From assembly GCF_000194605.1 (NCBI RefSeq), contig NC_015321.1, positions 2,356,001 to 2,420,000 of the forward strand: a stretch of 64,000 bases of DNA, written 5' to 3'. Under the pieces are notes generated by a model. That model made no database searches and was not told the DNA's origin. It saw nothing but the letters and a program-made list of their open reading frames with translations. Every line of letters begins with the position of its first letter. Within the stretch, counting starts at the first letter, position 1. Shown one piece after another: positions 9,044 to 18,765 of this stretch. This DNA comes from Fluviicola taffensis DSM 16823 (lineage in GTDB: Bacteria; Bacteroidota; Bacteroidia; Flavobacteriales_D; Crocinitomicaceae). The translations under genes and the position numbers were made by a program.

Positions 9044-10211
9044 TTTTTCTAGTCTTTTCAATTAATTCTGCGTAATAATTCTCCATGTTTTTTACCAAAG
9101 TAGTATAATGGAATTTATCTCTTACGTAGTTCCAACCATTTTGTGACATTTTCATGCGAATTTCTTTGTTTTCAATCAATAATTGTAGTTTTTCACTGAA
9201 TGGTTTCACCTCTTTTTTGGGTACAACAAACCCTGTTTCGCCTTCGAGTAAAATGTCTTTTACACCGCCTACATCTGTTGAAATCACAGGAACTCCACTT
9301 GCTTGTGCTTCGATCAGACTAACTGGTGTCCCTTCATTGTCTGAACTCAAACAAATAATATCCATTCCAGCATTAAAAACTGCAATATCTGTGATCCAAC
9401 TGGTCAATTCTACGTGGATATCGTATTTATTTTCAAGCTCTTTTGCCCTTTCTTCAATCCTCCTTTTTTCTTGTCCATCACCAACGATGAAATACCGAGC
9501 TTTTACACCTTTTTCTGCGAGCGTTTCAATTACGTCTAAAAATAAGGAGTGGTTTTTTATGGGGGCCAATCGTCCAATAATCGCCACAGCTACTTCTTCC
9601 TGATTCAAATTCCACTTTTCTCTAGTTTTCATACGATTAGAGTCGCGGTTTTCGTGAAACTTCGTTAAATCAAATCCAAGAGGAATTACTTTGATTTTAC
9701 TAGGAGTACAAATTTGATGAGTTGCGCTTAATTCTTCTTTTTGAATGGGGCTAATGGCTACAATTCCAGTTGAAATTTTAGCTAGACGCCGTTCAATTAC
9801 TTTATAAATCCATGTTCTTGCTTTCCCGAAATAAGAGTGAAAAACATGTCCGTGAAATGTATGTACAATAACTGGAACTCCACATGCCTTCGCTGCTTTT
9901 CTTCCGAGTGCTCCAGCTTTAGCAGCATGTGTATGTACAATGTCAGGTTGAAATTCTTGAATAATTTGTTTGATTTTTTGATACGCCTCACGATCTGATT
10001 TGAAATTCGGAATTCGTTTCATTTCAGGAATCAAAATGGGCTTTACACCATATTCATCTAAAATATGCAAGGAATCGGATTCATCTTTTTCGGGCAAACC
10101 ACCAACTAATAAAGTTTCATATTCTTCTGATATGAATTTCGTTAAGAAAGTAGCATTATAAGTTGGTCCACCAATGTTGAATCGATTAATGATTCTCAGC
10201 ACTTTCGGCAT
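9033..10211 (-). CDS. GT4-family glycosyltransferase
   Basis: Retaining GT-B glycosyltransferase (GT4, group 1), predicted to add a sugar to the lipid-linked repeat unit at the inner face of the membrane. The N-terminal Rossmann half carries NRFNIGGPTYNA and DIVHTHAAKAGALGRKAA. The C-terminal half carries AIIGRLAPIKNH and the EX7E donor-site motif in DNEGTPVSLIEAQASG (about residues 283-298). The length of 392 residues is normal. It is first in a minus-strand operon with wza-like, wzc-like, rfbC and wecA-like genes and overlaps the next gene. Donor and acceptor sugars cannot be read from sequence. Confidence 0.9.
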   Translation of the reverse strand: MPKVLRIINRFNIGGPTYNATFLTKFISEEYETLLVGGLPEKDESDSLHILDEYGVKPILIPEMKRIPNFKSDREAYQKIKQIIQEFQPDIVHTHAAKAGALGRKAAKACGVPVIVHTFHGHVFHSYFGKARTWIYKVIERRLAKISTGIVAISPIQKEELSATHQICTPSKIKVIPLGFDLTKFHENRDSNRMKTREKWNLNQEEVAVAIIGRLAPIKNHSLFLDVIETLAEKGVKARYFIVGDGQEKRRIEERAKELENKYDIHVELTSWITDIAVFNAGMDIICLSSDNEGTPVSLIEAQASGVPVISTDVGGVKDILLEGETGFVVPKKEVKPFSEKLQLLIENKEIRMKMSQNGWNYVRDKFHYTTLVKNMENYYAELIEKTRKNEK

Positions 10212-10235
10212 TCGCGTTTACAGTTATTTTTTAGT

Positions 10236-10243
10236 CAAAATTA
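10236..10243 (-). promoter_or_regulatory. Putative -7 box of the polysaccharide operon
   Basis: The minus strand reads TAATTTTG (consensus TAnnTTTG), 24 bases before the glycosyltransferase ATG in the divergent spacer shared with the PBP4 gene. I do not see a convincing -33 TTG. Confidence 0.45.
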
Positions 10244-10373
10244 CGGATAATCTCTAGAAAGGGTGCTTGAAATAATAATTGGATCCCGTGAAATGGAAAG
10301 TTTCCTGATTGATGTGTTCAAAAGTTTTTAATTGGCAGAAATTTTGCTTGAATAGATTATAGAACTTTATCGT

Positions 10374-11855
10374 ATGGTTGAGTTAAAGCTTTCGTTACGA
10401 ATTTTTGCAATCGGAATCCTGTTTTTTGCTGGAAAGAATGTTGGTTTTTCTCAAAACAGCATTCAAACAGCTATTGATGCATTTTCCTCGAATGCTTATT
10501 TCGCGAATGCTTCAATCAGTTTTACGGCAATGGATTGTTCAAATGGCCAAATACTAGCTTCAAAAAATCCAACCTTGTCTTTGTCTCCAGCTTCCACGAC
10601 CAAATTATTTGCAACTGCAACCGCTTTTCAGTTACTCGGAAAAGATTACGCTCCTCAAACGCGCATTTATCTAGATGGAGAATTAAGTAAAGATGGGGTG
10701 TTGAATGGGAATCTTTGGATTCGAGGTGGGGGCGATGTAGCTCTTGGGAGTCGTTATTATAATGGAGATGGAAGAGAAAAAGAGTTCCTAGAAAAATGGG
10801 CGGATACGTTAATAAAACTTGGAATAAAGAAGATTAATGGAGCTGTTGTATCTGATGCATCGGAATTTGGATATGAAGGTGCACCTGATGGTTGGAATTG
10901 GGGAGATATGGGTAATTATTACGGAGCGGGTGCATCCGGACTTCCGATTTACGACAATATGCTCCGATACCATTTTCAGGTAGGGGCAAAAAGTGGAGCG
11001 AGTACTAATTTAACGGGAACGACACCAATCGTTGAAGGATTGCAATTTTCGAATTATATTAAATCTGGAGGTCAAGGAGACAATTCATACATATACGGCG
11101 CACCTTATTCTATGGATCGTTTTGGAACAGGGACATTGGGGGCTGGTCAAGGTCGCTTTACTGTAAAAGGAAGTTTGCCGGATCCAGAATTGACGTTTTC
11201 CCAAGAGTTTACAAAAATCTTAAAATCAAAAGGGGTACAGGTGAAAGAAACGGCATTATCTGCAAGAACTTTAGTCCAGCAATCAGCAACCACCCGATAT
11301 TCGAACATGAAATTGTTCTTTTTGTATAAAGGAAAGACCCTAAATTCAATTGCTTGGTGGACGAATATGAAATCGGTTAATCTTTTTGCCGAAGAAGTGT
11401 TGTGTTGGATTGGTTATGGAACATCAGGAAACGGATCGATTGATAATAGTATTTCTCGAATGATGAATTATTGGTCAGGGAAAATCAATACTATCGGGTT
11501 GTATATTACCGATGGATCAGGATTATCTCGTAGCAATGCCATTTCATCGAAGCATTTTTGTGAACTATTGAAGTATATGAATAGCTCCAAGGAATTTAAT
11601 GCTTTTTATGCAACATTACCAGTAGCTGGTGTTTCTGGGACGCTTTCTTCTGTTTGTAAAAACCAAGCAGGGGAAGGAAAAATTCATGCGAAAAGTGGTA
11701 CAATGAAACGAATCAAAGCTTATTCAGGATATGCTGAAACGAAATCAGGAAAGCGCATTTGTTTTTCAATCATCATTAATAATTTCAATTGTTCGTCAGA
11801 ATATACCGTCGAACAAATGGAGAAAGTGTTCAATGCAATGGTTCTTTCAGAGTAA
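10374..11855 (+). CDS. dacB: D-alanyl-D-alanine carboxypeptidase/endopeptidase, PBP4 (DacB) family
   Basis: Periplasmic peptidase that trims or cleaves D-Ala cross-links in peptidoglycan. The signal peptide ends GFSQ (about residue 27). All three penicillin-binding motifs are present: SxxK as STTK (about 74-77), SxN in GSGLSRSN (about 382-389) and KTG as KSGT (about 439-442). The long insert between the first two motifs, with DGELSKDGVLNGNLWIRGGGD and DNMLRYHF, is typical of the PBP4 (S13) class. Its 493 residues fit the family. It is divergent from the polysaccharide operon. Its 3' end overlaps by 26 bp the open frame of a decayed gene on the opposite strand. Confidence 0.92.
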   Translation: MVELKLSLRIFAIGILFFAGKNVGFSQNSIQTAIDAFSSNAYFANASISFTAMDCSNGQILASKNPTLSLSPASTTKLFATATAFQLLGKDYAPQTRIYLDGELSKDGVLNGNLWIRGGGDVALGSRYYNGDGREKEFLEKWADTLIKLGIKKINGAVVSDASEFGYEGAPDGWNWGDMGNYYGAGASGLPIYDNMLRYHFQVGAKSGASTNLTGTTPIVEGLQFSNYIKSGGQGDNSYIYGAPYSMDRFGTGTLGAGQGRFTVKGSLPDPELTFSQEFTKILKSKGVQVKETALSARTLVQQSATTRYSNMKLFFLYKGKTLNSIAWWTNMKSVNLFAEEVLCWIGYGTSGNGSIDNSISRMMNYWSGKINTIGLYITDGSGLSRSNAISSKHFCELLKYMNSSKEFNAFYATLPVAGVSGTLSSVCKNQAGEGKIHAKSGTMKRIKAYSGYAETKSGKRICFSIIINNFNCSSEYTVEQMEKVFNAMVLSE

Positions 11856-12138
11856 TCGGAACCCACGAAAAGGTAGAGTGGGAGAGGAATGAGATCCCAC
11901 TTTTGAAAGTGCTTTTGGAGTCGAAATATAATCCCCATACTGCTTTAGCAAATCCCCCATCTTCTAAATTGGTAGATGAAAATTTACCAACAGGCATAGA
12001 ATACATAGCTCCAAGAGTCGTAGTTTTTGTAACATGTTCAAATGGATTTTTGAGTTTAAGTTTACCTTCCTGAGCAAATGAATGATTGAATAAAAGTGTG
12101 GTAAATAGTGTTATTTGAATGATAGATTTTTTCTTCAT
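11830..12138 (-). pseudogene. Probable truncated outer-membrane beta-barrel protein
   Basis: A 102-residue frame starts with a good signal peptide (MKKKSIIQITLFTTLLFNHSFAQ). One or two amphipathic beta-strand pairs follow (TTTLGAMYSMPVG, KAVWGLYFDSKSTFKSGIS), resembling the first hairpins of PorT/OmpW-like barrels. The frame then ends inside the 3' end of the convergent PBP4 gene, far too short for an eight-stranded barrel. No continuation is visible in other frames, which there belong to dacB. A deletion that fused the remnant to dacB is the simplest explanation. A genuine small secreted protein cannot be excluded. Confidence 0.45.
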
Positions 12139-12225
12139 AATCTAGCGTTTAGTATTTCGAATGTGATAACTTTTTATTAGAGTATAAACTTAGAATTCAT
12201 GTTTTCATCAATTCCCTTCTTTTAT

Positions 12226-12233
12226 TAATTTTG
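12226..12233 (+). promoter_or_regulatory. Putative -7 box of the nucleotide-sugar operon
   Basis: TAATTTTG matches TAnnTTTG exactly and lies about 40 bases before the GTG start of the aminotransferase gene. A TTTTC at the usual -33 distance is a weak partner. It would drive the operon running to 16.3 kb or further. Confidence 0.5.
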
Positions 12234-12275
12234 TAGGAATAGAACAAAATTACTTATCAGACATATATCGATCCT

Positions 12276-13409
12276 GTGAGAAAAATACAAATGGTAGATC
12301 TTGGCACTCAATACCAAGAAATCAAATCAGAAATTGAAACGGCAATTCAAGAAGTCTTGGATTCGTCCGTTTACATCGGAGGTTCAGTTGTGCAGCGTTT
12401 TCAGCAATCACTAGAAGCTTATTTAGGAGTGAAGCATGTGATTCCATGTGCGAATGGAACTGATGCACTTCAAATTGCGATGATGGCACTTGGTTTGAAG
12501 TCTGGAGATGAGGTAATAACTCCTTCTTTTACTTATATAGCAACAACTGAAGTAATCGCTTTACTTGGATTAACTCCTGTTTTTGTGGATGTTGATCCTA
12601 AAACTTTTTGTATCGATCCATCGAAGATTGAAGCTGCAATTACCTCTAAAACAAAAGCAATCGTCCCTGTTCATTTGTATGGTCAGGCGTGTGATATGGA
12701 TGCGATTATGAAAATCGCAAAGCAGCATAATTTGTTCGTTATCGAAGATAACGCTCAGGGAATCGGATCAGATTATTATTCTGAAACGGGGGAAGTGAAA
12801 AAACTGGGAACGATTGGAACCATTGGATGTACTAGTTTCTTTCCATCGAAAAACTTGGGTTGTTATGGTGATGGAGGTGCTATTTTCACCAATGATGGTG
12901 AACTAGCAATTCAATTGAAAATGGCTGCAAATCATGGTCAAAAAGTAAAATATCAGCACGATGTAGTTGGTTGTAATTCGCGATTAGACGCAATTCAAGC
13001 AGCAATTTTAAATGTAAAACTTCCAAAACTGGATGAATATGTCGCTAAACGCATTGATGTAGCTGATTTTTACGATCGTGTTTTGGGAGTTTCAGATAAA
13101 ATAGTTGTTCCATACAGAGATGGAAAATCAAAACATGTATTTCATCAATATACCGTTCAATTGAACGGGGTTAATCGGGATGCGCTACAAACTTATTTGG
13201 CAACAAAAGATATTCCATCGATGATTTACTATCCTGTTCCTGCTCACAAACAAGGAATGTTTAAATCATTCAATTTGGGTGAGTTAGATCTTCCTGTTAC
13301 AGAATCATTAACGAAAAATGTGATATCATTCCCTATTCATACAGAAATGACAGAAGATCAACAAAGTTACATTTGTTCTGAAATTCTCAATTTCGTAAAC
13401 GCAAACTAG
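12276..13409 (+). CDS. WbpE-like UDP-sugar 3-aminotransferase (DegT/DnrJ/EryC1/StrS family)
   Basis: PLP-dependent sugar aminotransferase, predicted to turn UDP-3-keto-GlcNAcA into UDP-3-amino-GlcNAcA. The start is GTG at 12276, giving MRKIQMVDLGTQY; the internal ATG (Met6) is the alternative, but the MVDL motif normally has a few residues before it. Family features are PCANGTDALQIAMMALGL, VFVDVDP, EDNAQGIG, and the PLP Schiff-base Lys in SFFPSKNLGCYGDGGA (about residue 191). C-terminal GCNSRLDAIQAAIL and HQYTVQL also fit. It is followed without a gap by ugd. The partner genes wbpD, wbpB and wbpA in the same cluster support the substrate assignment. Confidence 0.88.
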   Translation: MRKIQMVDLGTQYQEIKSEIETAIQEVLDSSVYIGGSVVQRFQQSLEAYLGVKHVIPCANGTDALQIAMMALGLKSGDEVITPSFTYIATTEVIALLGLTPVFVDVDPKTFCIDPSKIEAAITSKTKAIVPVHLYGQACDMDAIMKIAKQHNLFVIEDNAQGIGSDYYSETGEVKKLGTIGTIGCTSFFPSKNLGCYGDGGAIFTNDGELAIQLKMAANHGQKVKYQHDVVGCNSRLDAIQAAILNVKLPKLDEYVAKRIDVADFYDRVLGVSDKIVVPYRDGKSKHVFHQYTVQLNGVNRDALQTYLATKDIPSMIYYPVPAHKQGMFKSFNLGELDLPVTESLTKNVISFPIHTEMTEDQQSYICSEILNFVNAN

Positions 13410-14726
13410 ATGAAGAAAATTGCCGTAGTTGGTACAGGATATGTTGGATTAGTAACTGGAACTTGTTTTGCTGAAACAGGAAATCAGGTTATTTGTGTGG
13501 ATATAGACCGTCAAAAAGTGGAACGTATGCGTAATGGCGAGGTTCCGATTTACGAACCTCATTTGGATGTGCTTTTTGAACGGAATATAAAGGCTAATCG
13601 CTTGTCGTTTACAACAAATCTAGAAGAAGGAATAAAAGATGCTGAAATTATCTTTTTGGCTTTGCCAACCCCTCCGGGAGAAGATGGTTCGGCTGATTTG
13701 AGATATATCTTGGGAGTTGCCGATGATTTGGGTAAACTCTTAAAGGATTACAAAGTAATTGTCGATAAGAGTACTGTTCCTGTTGGAACTGCTGCAAAAG
13801 TTCAGGCTGCCATTGCAAAAAACGCACAGGTGGATTTCGATGTGGTTTCCAATCCGGAGTTTTTGCGTGAAGGTTTCGCAGTAGATGACTTTATGAAGCC
13901 AGATAGAGTGGTCCTTGGAACTTCTTCCGAACGTGCTGAACGAATCATGGAGCAGTTATACAAACCATTTGTTCGACAAGGAAATCCAATTCTATTCATG
14001 GATGAAAAGTCTGCTGAGTTGACCAAATATGCTGCCAATGCGTTTTTAGCTACAAAGATTACGTTCATGAATGAAATCGCTAATTTTTGCGAAATTGTGG
14101 GGGCTGATGTGGATAAAGTACGTATTGGAATTGGTTCTGATGAACGAATTGGTAAGCGCTTTTTGTTTCCAGGAATAGGTTACGGAGGTTCTTGTTTTCC
14201 GAAAGATGTTCAAGCATTGGTCAATTCAGGTTCTGAGAATAAGTTCTCCTTTGAAATTTTGAAAGCAGTAATAGAGGTCAATGAATCACAAAAAACGGTT
14301 CTTTTTCCAAAAATCGAAAATTTCTTCCGAGGTGATTTGAAGGGTAAAAAAATTGCACTTTGGGGTTTGGCATTTAAACCAGATACAGATGATATTCGCG
14401 AAGCACCAGCTTTGTATATGATTGAAGCTTTAACGAAAGCAGGAGCTCACATCACTGGGTATGATCCAGAAGCGATGGAGAATGTTCAGAAAGTAATCGG
14501 TGACCAAATTTCATACACAGACAATGAATACGACGCATTGAAAGATGCTGATGCTTTGCTGATTTGTACGGAATGGGGAGTTTTTAGAAACCCTGATTTT
14601 GATAGAATGAAGTTGTTGATGAAAGATTCGGTTATCTTCGATGGAAGAAACCTGTTCGAAATTTCAGAAATGAATAAAAAAGGGTTTTATTACAGCTCAA
14701 TAGGCAGATCAATCGTTTCGAAATAA
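13410..14726 (+). CDS. ugd: UDP-glucose 6-dehydrogenase
   Basis: NAD-dependent four-electron oxidation of UDP-glucose to UDP-glucuronate. The N-terminal Rossmann motif is [17 protein letters not shown] (residues 5-21). [10 protein letters not shown] and [19 protein letters not shown] are hallmark segments. The catalytic Cys is in [16 protein letters not shown] (about Cys261), and the C-terminal domain has [18 protein letters not shown]. At 438 residues it matches the family, and the FLREG loop distinguishes it from the UDP-GlcNAc dehydrogenase encoded later in the cluster. It starts immediately after the aminotransferase stop and feeds the UDP-xylose synthase that follows by 1 bp. Confidence 0.94.
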   Translation: MKKIAVVGTGYVGLVTGTCFAETGNQVICVDIDRQKVERMRNGEVPIYEPHLDVLFERNIKANRLSFTTNLEEGIKDAEIIFLALPTPPGEDGSADLRYILGVADDLGKLLKDYKVIVDKSTVPVGTAAKVQAAIAKNAQVDFDVVSNPEFLREGFAVDDFMKPDRVVLGTSSERAERIMEQLYKPFVRQGNPILFMDEKSAELTKYAANAFLATKITFMNEIANFCEIVGADVDKVRIGIGSDERIGKRFLFPGIGYGGSCFPKDVQALVNSGSENKFSFEILKAVIEVNESQKTVLFPKIENFFRGDLKGKKIALWGLAFKPDTDDIREAPALYMIEALTKAGAHITGYDPEAMENVQKVIGDQISYTDNEYDALKDADALLICTEWGVFRNPDFDRMKLLMKDSVIFDGRNLFEISEMNKKGFYYSSIGRSIVSK

Positions 14727-14727
14727 C

Positions 14728-15726
14728 ATGAGTACAGCAAGAAAACGCGTTTTAATTACTGGTGCAGCTGGATTTCTAGGCTCCCATTTGTGTGATCGTT
14801 TTGTGAAAGATGATTTTCATGTGATAGCGATGGATAATCTCATTACTGGACGATTAAAAAACATTGAACATTTGTTTCATCTGGAGAATTTTGAATTCTA
14901 CAATCACGATGTAAGCAAGTTTATTCACGTTGGTGGAGATTTGGATTATATCCTGCATTTTGCATCGCCAGCAAGTCCAATTGATTATTTAAAGATTCCC
15001 ATTCAAACCTTGAAAGTAGGTTCTTTGGGAATTCACAACTGTTTAGGATTGGCTCGTGTAAAAAATGCACGGGTATTGATTGCGAGTACTTCGGAAATTT
15101 ATGGCGATCCAACGGTTCATCCGCAAACGGAAGAATATTGGGGAAATGTAAATCCTGTTGGTCCAAGAGGGGTTTACGATGAAGCAAAACGTTTTCAAGA
15201 AGCAATTACGATGGCATACCACACCTTTCACGGAATTGAAACACGAATCGTTCGCATTTTCAATACCTATGGACCACGTATGCGCTTGAATGATGGCCGT
15301 GTTTTGCCTGCGTTTATTGGCCAAGCTTTACGTGGAGAAGATTTAACGGTATTTGGAGATGGTTCTCAAACGCGTTCTTTTTGTTACGTCGATGATTTAG
15401 TGGAAGGAATTGTGCGCTTATTGAATAGCGATTGTTCGGATCCAATCAATATTGGAAATCCAGATGAGATTACCATTAGTCAGTTTGCAGAAGAAATCAT
15501 CAAATTGACAGGTACAACTCAGAAAGTCGTTTACAAAGACTTGCCAGTCGATGATCCAAAACAACGTCAACCAGATATTACCAAAGCAAGAGCTCTTTTG
15601 AATTGGGAGCCGAAAATTGATCGCGCAGAAGGTTTAAAGAGAACTTACGCATACTTTAAAAGTTTAACCAAAGAAGAATTGTACCAATCAGATCACATTG
15701 ATTTTGAGAAGTACATTGTTCGATAA
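14728..15726 (+). CDS. UDP-glucuronate decarboxylase (UDP-xylose synthase)
   Basis: SDR-family enzyme predicted to decarboxylate UDP-GlcA to UDP-xylose. Features: NAD motif [11 protein letters not shown] (residues 12-22), [11 protein letters not shown] (a UXS-type segment), the serine motif [11 protein letters not shown], catalytic Tyr-Lys in YDEAKR (about 151-155), [10 protein letters not shown], and [18 protein letters not shown]. Length (332) fits bacterial UXS. It lies 1 bp after ugd, whose product is its substrate, so the two genes form a UDP-Glc to UDP-GlcA to UDP-Xyl module inserted in the Wbp-type gene set. A related epimerase activity is the main alternative. Confidence 0.88.
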   Translation: MSTARKRVLITGAAGFLGSHLCDRFVKDDFHVIAMDNLITGRLKNIEHLFHLENFEFYNHDVSKFIHVGGDLDYILHFASPASPIDYLKIPIQTLKVGSLGIHNCLGLARVKNARVLIASTSEIYGDPTVHPQTEEYWGNVNPVGPRGVYDEAKRFQEAITMAYHTFHGIETRIVRIFNTYGPRMRLNDGRVLPAFIGQALRGEDLTVFGDGSQTRSFCYVDDLVEGIVRLLNSDCSDPINIGNPDEITISQFAEEIIKLTGTTQKVVYKDLPVDDPKQRQPDITKARALLNWEPKIDRAEGLKRTYAYFKSLTKEELYQSDHIDFEKYIVR

Positions 15727-15735
15727 TTCAACAAA

Positions 15736-16311
15736 ATGACAACATATTTTGCGCACGAAACAGCTGTTGTTGATGCTGGTTGCACCATTGGTGAGGGAAC
15801 CAAAATTTGGCATTTTTCACACATTATGCCCAATTGTACGATTGGTGAGAGATGTAATATCGGACAAAATGTAGTTGTTTCTCCCGAAGTTATTTTAGGA
15901 AACAATGTAAAGATTCAAAACAACGTATCGATTTATACGGGAGTTATCTGTGAAGACGATGTGTTTTTGGGACCTTCTATGGTTTTTACCAATGTAATGA
16001 ATCCACGTTCGGCAGTGAATCGCAGAGATCAATATTCCAAAACAGTTGTCCGAAAAGGAGCATCCATTGGTGCAAATGCAACAATTGTTTGCGGAAATGA
16101 TATTGGCGAATACGCATTTATCGGAGCAGGATCTGTGGTTACGAAAGAAGTTCCAGCTTATGCATTGGTTGTAGGTAATCCAGCGCGAAAAATCGGTTGG
16201 ATGAGTGCTTTTGGACACCGCTTAACTTTTGATGAGAAAGGATTTGCGACATGTCCGGAAAGCAATGAAAGGTATCAGCTTACCAACAATCTAGTTAAAG
16301 CCCTTAAATAA
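15736..16311 (+). CDS. WbpD-like UDP-3-amino-sugar N-acetyltransferase
   Basis: Left-handed beta-helix (hexapeptide) acetyltransferase, predicted to acetylate the 3-amino group of UDP-GlcNAc3NA. Hexapeptide-repeat segments run from [14 protein letters not shown] through [16 protein letters not shown] to [20 protein letters not shown]. The ending [12 protein letters not shown] is characteristic of the family, and [12 protein letters not shown] is a WbpD/WlbB-type segment. The 191 residues are normal. A short 9-bp gap separates it from the UXS gene. It works together with the WbpE-, WbpB- and WbpA-like enzymes nearby. Confidence 0.88.
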   Translation: MTTYFAHETAVVDAGCTIGEGTKIWHFSHIMPNCTIGERCNIGQNVVVSPEVILGNNVKIQNNVSIYTGVICEDDVFLGPSMVFTNVMNPRSAVNRRDQYSKTVVRKGASIGANATIVCGNDIGEYAFIGAGSVVTKEVPAYALVVGNPARKIGWMSAFGHRLTFDEKGFATCPESNERYQLTNNLVKALK

Positions 16312-16314
16312 GGC

Positions 16315-16344
16315 TTGTTGGAGGAGCAAATTTAATTACTTTTG
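16315..16344 (+). promoter_or_regulatory. Promoter inside the sugar operon (TTG / TACTTTTG)
   Basis: TTG at 16315-16317, a 19-bp spacer, then TACTTTTG at 16337-16344, matching the flavobacterial pattern TTG-N17-23-TAnnTTTG. It lies inside the 5' extension of the longest open frame for the next gene, so it also argues that translation starts at the ATG at 16393 and not at the TTG at 16342. Confidence 0.6.
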
Positions 16345-16392
16345 CGCCTCAAATCGAGACAAAATAGATTTGTGCTTTTCAATCAAAAGATT

Positions 16393-17433
16393 ATGATACC
16401 AGAAGATCAAAAAGTGAAGTTTGCCATTCTTGGAGCAGGCCACATCGGCAAAAGACATGCAGAAATGGTTAATAGAGACCCAGAAGCAGAGCTAGTTGCG
16501 ATGATTGATGTGCGCACAATGGAAGAATGTGCGGCTGAAAGTTACCAAGTTCCTTTTTTCAAAACGGTTGATGAACTTTTAGCTTCAGGTATCGAATTTG
16601 ATGTTTTGAACGTTTGTACTCCAAATGGACTGCATGCGGATCAATCTTTAATAGGATTGGAAAATAAAAAACACGTGGTAGTTGAAAAACCAATGGGTTT
16701 GACAAAAGATCAGTGTGAAAAAGTAATCTTTAAATCGCTACAACAATCCAAACATGTTTTCTGTGTGATGCAAAACCGTTATTCTCCTCCAAGTGAATGG
16801 ATTAAGGATTTGGTAGAACGAAAAGTGTTGGGAGATATTTTCATGGTTCAATTGAACTGTTATTGGAACCGTGATGAGCGTTACTACAAGGCTGGCGGCT
16901 GGAAAGGAACCAAGGATTTAGATGGAGGAACATTGTTTACACAGTTTTCCCACTTCATCGACATCATGTACTGGTTGTTTGGAGATATCGATAATATTCA
17001 AGGGAAATTTGCAGATTTTACGCATAAAGATTCAACTGCTTTTGAAGATTCGGGTTTTGTTAGCTTCGATTTTATCAATGGTGGAATGGGAAGTATTAAT
17101 TACTCCACTTCAGTTGCAGATCGAAATTTGGAAAGTTCTATGACCATTGTTGGCCGAAATGGAAGTGTGAAAATTGGTGGGCAATACATGAATGAAGTAG
17201 AGGTTTGTAATATTCCAGGATATGAGATGCCAGAATTAGCTCCAACAAATCCAGGGAATGATTATGGAGCTTACAAAGGTTCGGCGGCAAATCACCACTT
17301 CGTGATTACGAATGTTATCGACACATTAAAAGGAAGAACTTCTGCCACAACCAATGCTCTAGAAGGATTGAAAGTGGTAGAAATTATTGAACGCATTTAT
17401 AAAGTAAGAAATGAGCAACTCAATCTACAATAA
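16393..17433 (+). CDS. WbpB-like UDP-sugar 3-dehydrogenase (Gfo/Idh/MocA family)
   Basis: NAD-dependent oxidoreductase, predicted to oxidise UDP-GlcNAcA at C3, giving the keto substrate of the aminotransferase. The Rossmann motif AILGAGHIGKRHAE is near the N-terminus. VVEKPMGL (about 97) is the Gfo/Idh/MocA EKP motif, and GGTLFTQFSHFIDIMYWLFG contains the active-site region. I chose the ATG at 16393 (MIPEDQKVKFAIL) because the frame can be extended 17 codons to a TTG, but that part contains a promoter box and lacks family-like sequence. The 3' end overlaps the next gene by 23 bp, suggesting coupling with the WbpA-like dehydrogenase. Confidence 0.88.
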   Translation: MIPEDQKVKFAILGAGHIGKRHAEMVNRDPEAELVAMIDVRTMEECAAESYQVPFFKTVDELLASGIEFDVLNVCTPNGLHADQSLIGLENKKHVVVEKPMGLTKDQCEKVIFKSLQQSKHVFCVMQNRYSPPSEWIKDLVERKVLGDIFMVQLNCYWNRDERYYKAGGWKGTKDLDGGTLFTQFSHFIDIMYWLFGDIDNIQGKFADFTHKDSTAFEDSGFVSFDFINGGMGSINYSTSVADRNLESSMTIVGRNGSVKIGGQYMNEVEVCNIPGYEMPELAPTNPGNDYGAYKGSAANHHFVITNVIDTLKGRTSATTNALEGLKVVEIIERIYKVRNEQLNLQ

Positions 17434-18712
17434 ATTAATCGCCAAAGAAGCAAAACTAGCCGTTATTGGATTAGGTTATGTCGGCTTGCCGATTGCTTTG
17501 GAATTTGCAAAGAAAATCAAAGTTGTAGGGTTTGATATCAATCAAGCACGTGTTGATTTAATGCGCAATAAGAAAGATCCAAGCAACGAGTTAGATGCTA
17601 CTGCTTTTGAAAATTGTGATATTCATTTCACCGCCGATTTGGAAGATTTAAAAGACGTTCAGTTTTTTATTGTAGCCGTTCCAACTCCTATTGACGATGC
17701 CAATTTGCCCGACTTAAAACCCTTGCTGGGTGCATCAAGAAGTGTTGCTCAAGCACTTAAAAAAGGCGATTACGTTGTTTTCGAATCTACAGTTTATCCA
17801 GGTTGTACTGAAGAAGATTGCATTCCAGTTTTGGAAGAACTTTCAGGATTAACATTCATGGAAGATTTCAAAGTAGGTTATTCACCAGAGCGTATCAATC
17901 CAGGAGACAAAGAACACACGCTTCAAAATGTGGTGAAAGTTGTTTCTGGTTGTGGTGCAGAATCACTTGAGGAAATTGCAAAAACCTATGAATTAGTAGT
18001 TGATGCGGGCGTTCATCGGGCGGCTTCAATCAAAGTTGCTGAAGCTGCTAAGATTATTGAAAATACGCAACGTGACGTAAATATTGCCTTGATCAATGAA
18101 TTATCAATCATCTTTAACCGCTTGGGAATAAATACCTATGATGTGCTTGAAGCTGCTGGTACAAAATGGAATTTCTTGCGTTTTTCACCCGGTTTAGTCG
18201 GTGGACACTGCATTGGTGTTGATCCGTATTATTTGACACACAAAGCTCAACAAGCAGGATATCACGCAAAAATCATTAACAGTGGTCGTTATGTGAATGA
18301 TTCAATGGGATTCTACATTGGAAAGCAAACCACCAAAAAAATAATTGCTCAAGGAAAACACATTCAAGATGCGAAGGTTTTGGTCATGGGAGCAACCTTT
18401 AAAGAAGATGTGTCCGATATTCGAAATTCCAAAGTGATTGATGTAGTGAATGAATTAAAATCATTCCAAGTAAAAGTAGATTTAGTGGACCCACACGCGT
18501 CTTCTGAGGAAATGGAACACGAATACGGCGTTTCATTGGTGGAAATTGGAAAAGATTACGATGCAATTATCGTAGCTGTAAATCACAGAGATTATAAAAA
18601 CCTAGATGAAACCTACTTCAAGTCTTTGATGAAAGATGGCCAAGGAGTTTTTGTAGATATTAAAGGAATTTATAAAGGAAAAATTAATGATTTAGAATAC
18701 TGGAGTTTGTAA
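17411..18712 (+). CDS. WbpA-like UDP-GlcNAc 6-dehydrogenase
   Basis: Nucleotide-sugar dehydrogenase predicted to oxidise UDP-GlcNAc to UDP-GlcNAcA, the first step of the diacetamido-uronate route. Motifs: VIGLGYVGLPIALEFA (about 18-33), FIVAVPTPID, ESTVYPGCTEE, GYSPERINPGD and catalytic Cys in VGGHCIGVDPYYLTHKA (about Cys266). SPERINPGD and HCIGVDPYY mark the WbpA/TviB/WecC group and separate it from the ugd product. C-terminal VMGATFKEDVSDIRNSKV fits. At 433 residues it has family length. It is last in the operon and is followed by a hairpin. Use of a related hexosamine is possible. Confidence 0.9.
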   Translation: MSNSIYNKLIAKEAKLAVIGLGYVGLPIALEFAKKIKVVGFDINQARVDLMRNKKDPSNELDATAFENCDIHFTADLEDLKDVQFFIVAVPTPIDDANLPDLKPLLGASRSVAQALKKGDYVVFESTVYPGCTEEDCIPVLEELSGLTFMEDFKVGYSPERINPGDKEHTLQNVVKVVSGCGAESLEEIAKTYELVVDAGVHRAASIKVAEAAKIIENTQRDVNIALINELSIIFNRLGINTYDVLEAAGTKWNFLRFSPGLVGGHCIGVDPYYLTHKAQQAGYHAKIINSGRYVNDSMGFYIGKQTTKKIIAQGKHIQDAKVLVMGATFKEDVSDIRNSKVIDVVNELKSFQVKVDLVDPHASSEEMEHEYGVSLVEIGKDYDAIIVAVNHRDYKNLDETYFKSLMKDGQGVFVDIKGIYKGKINDLEYWSL

Positions 18713-18740
18713 TAACCTCTGGTTTTAAAAAAATCGAAAC

Positions 18741-18765
18741 TAGCGTGAGCTATAAGCTCGTGCTA
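18741..18765 (+). terminator. Hairpin after the nucleotide-sugar operon
   Basis: TAGCGTGAGCT (741-751 of this kb) pairs with AGCTCGTGCTA (755-765) across a 3-base loop, with two G-U pairs if transcribed. There is no strong T-run after it, so termination is plausible but unproven. It begins 28 bases after the last stop codon. Confidence 0.4.
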
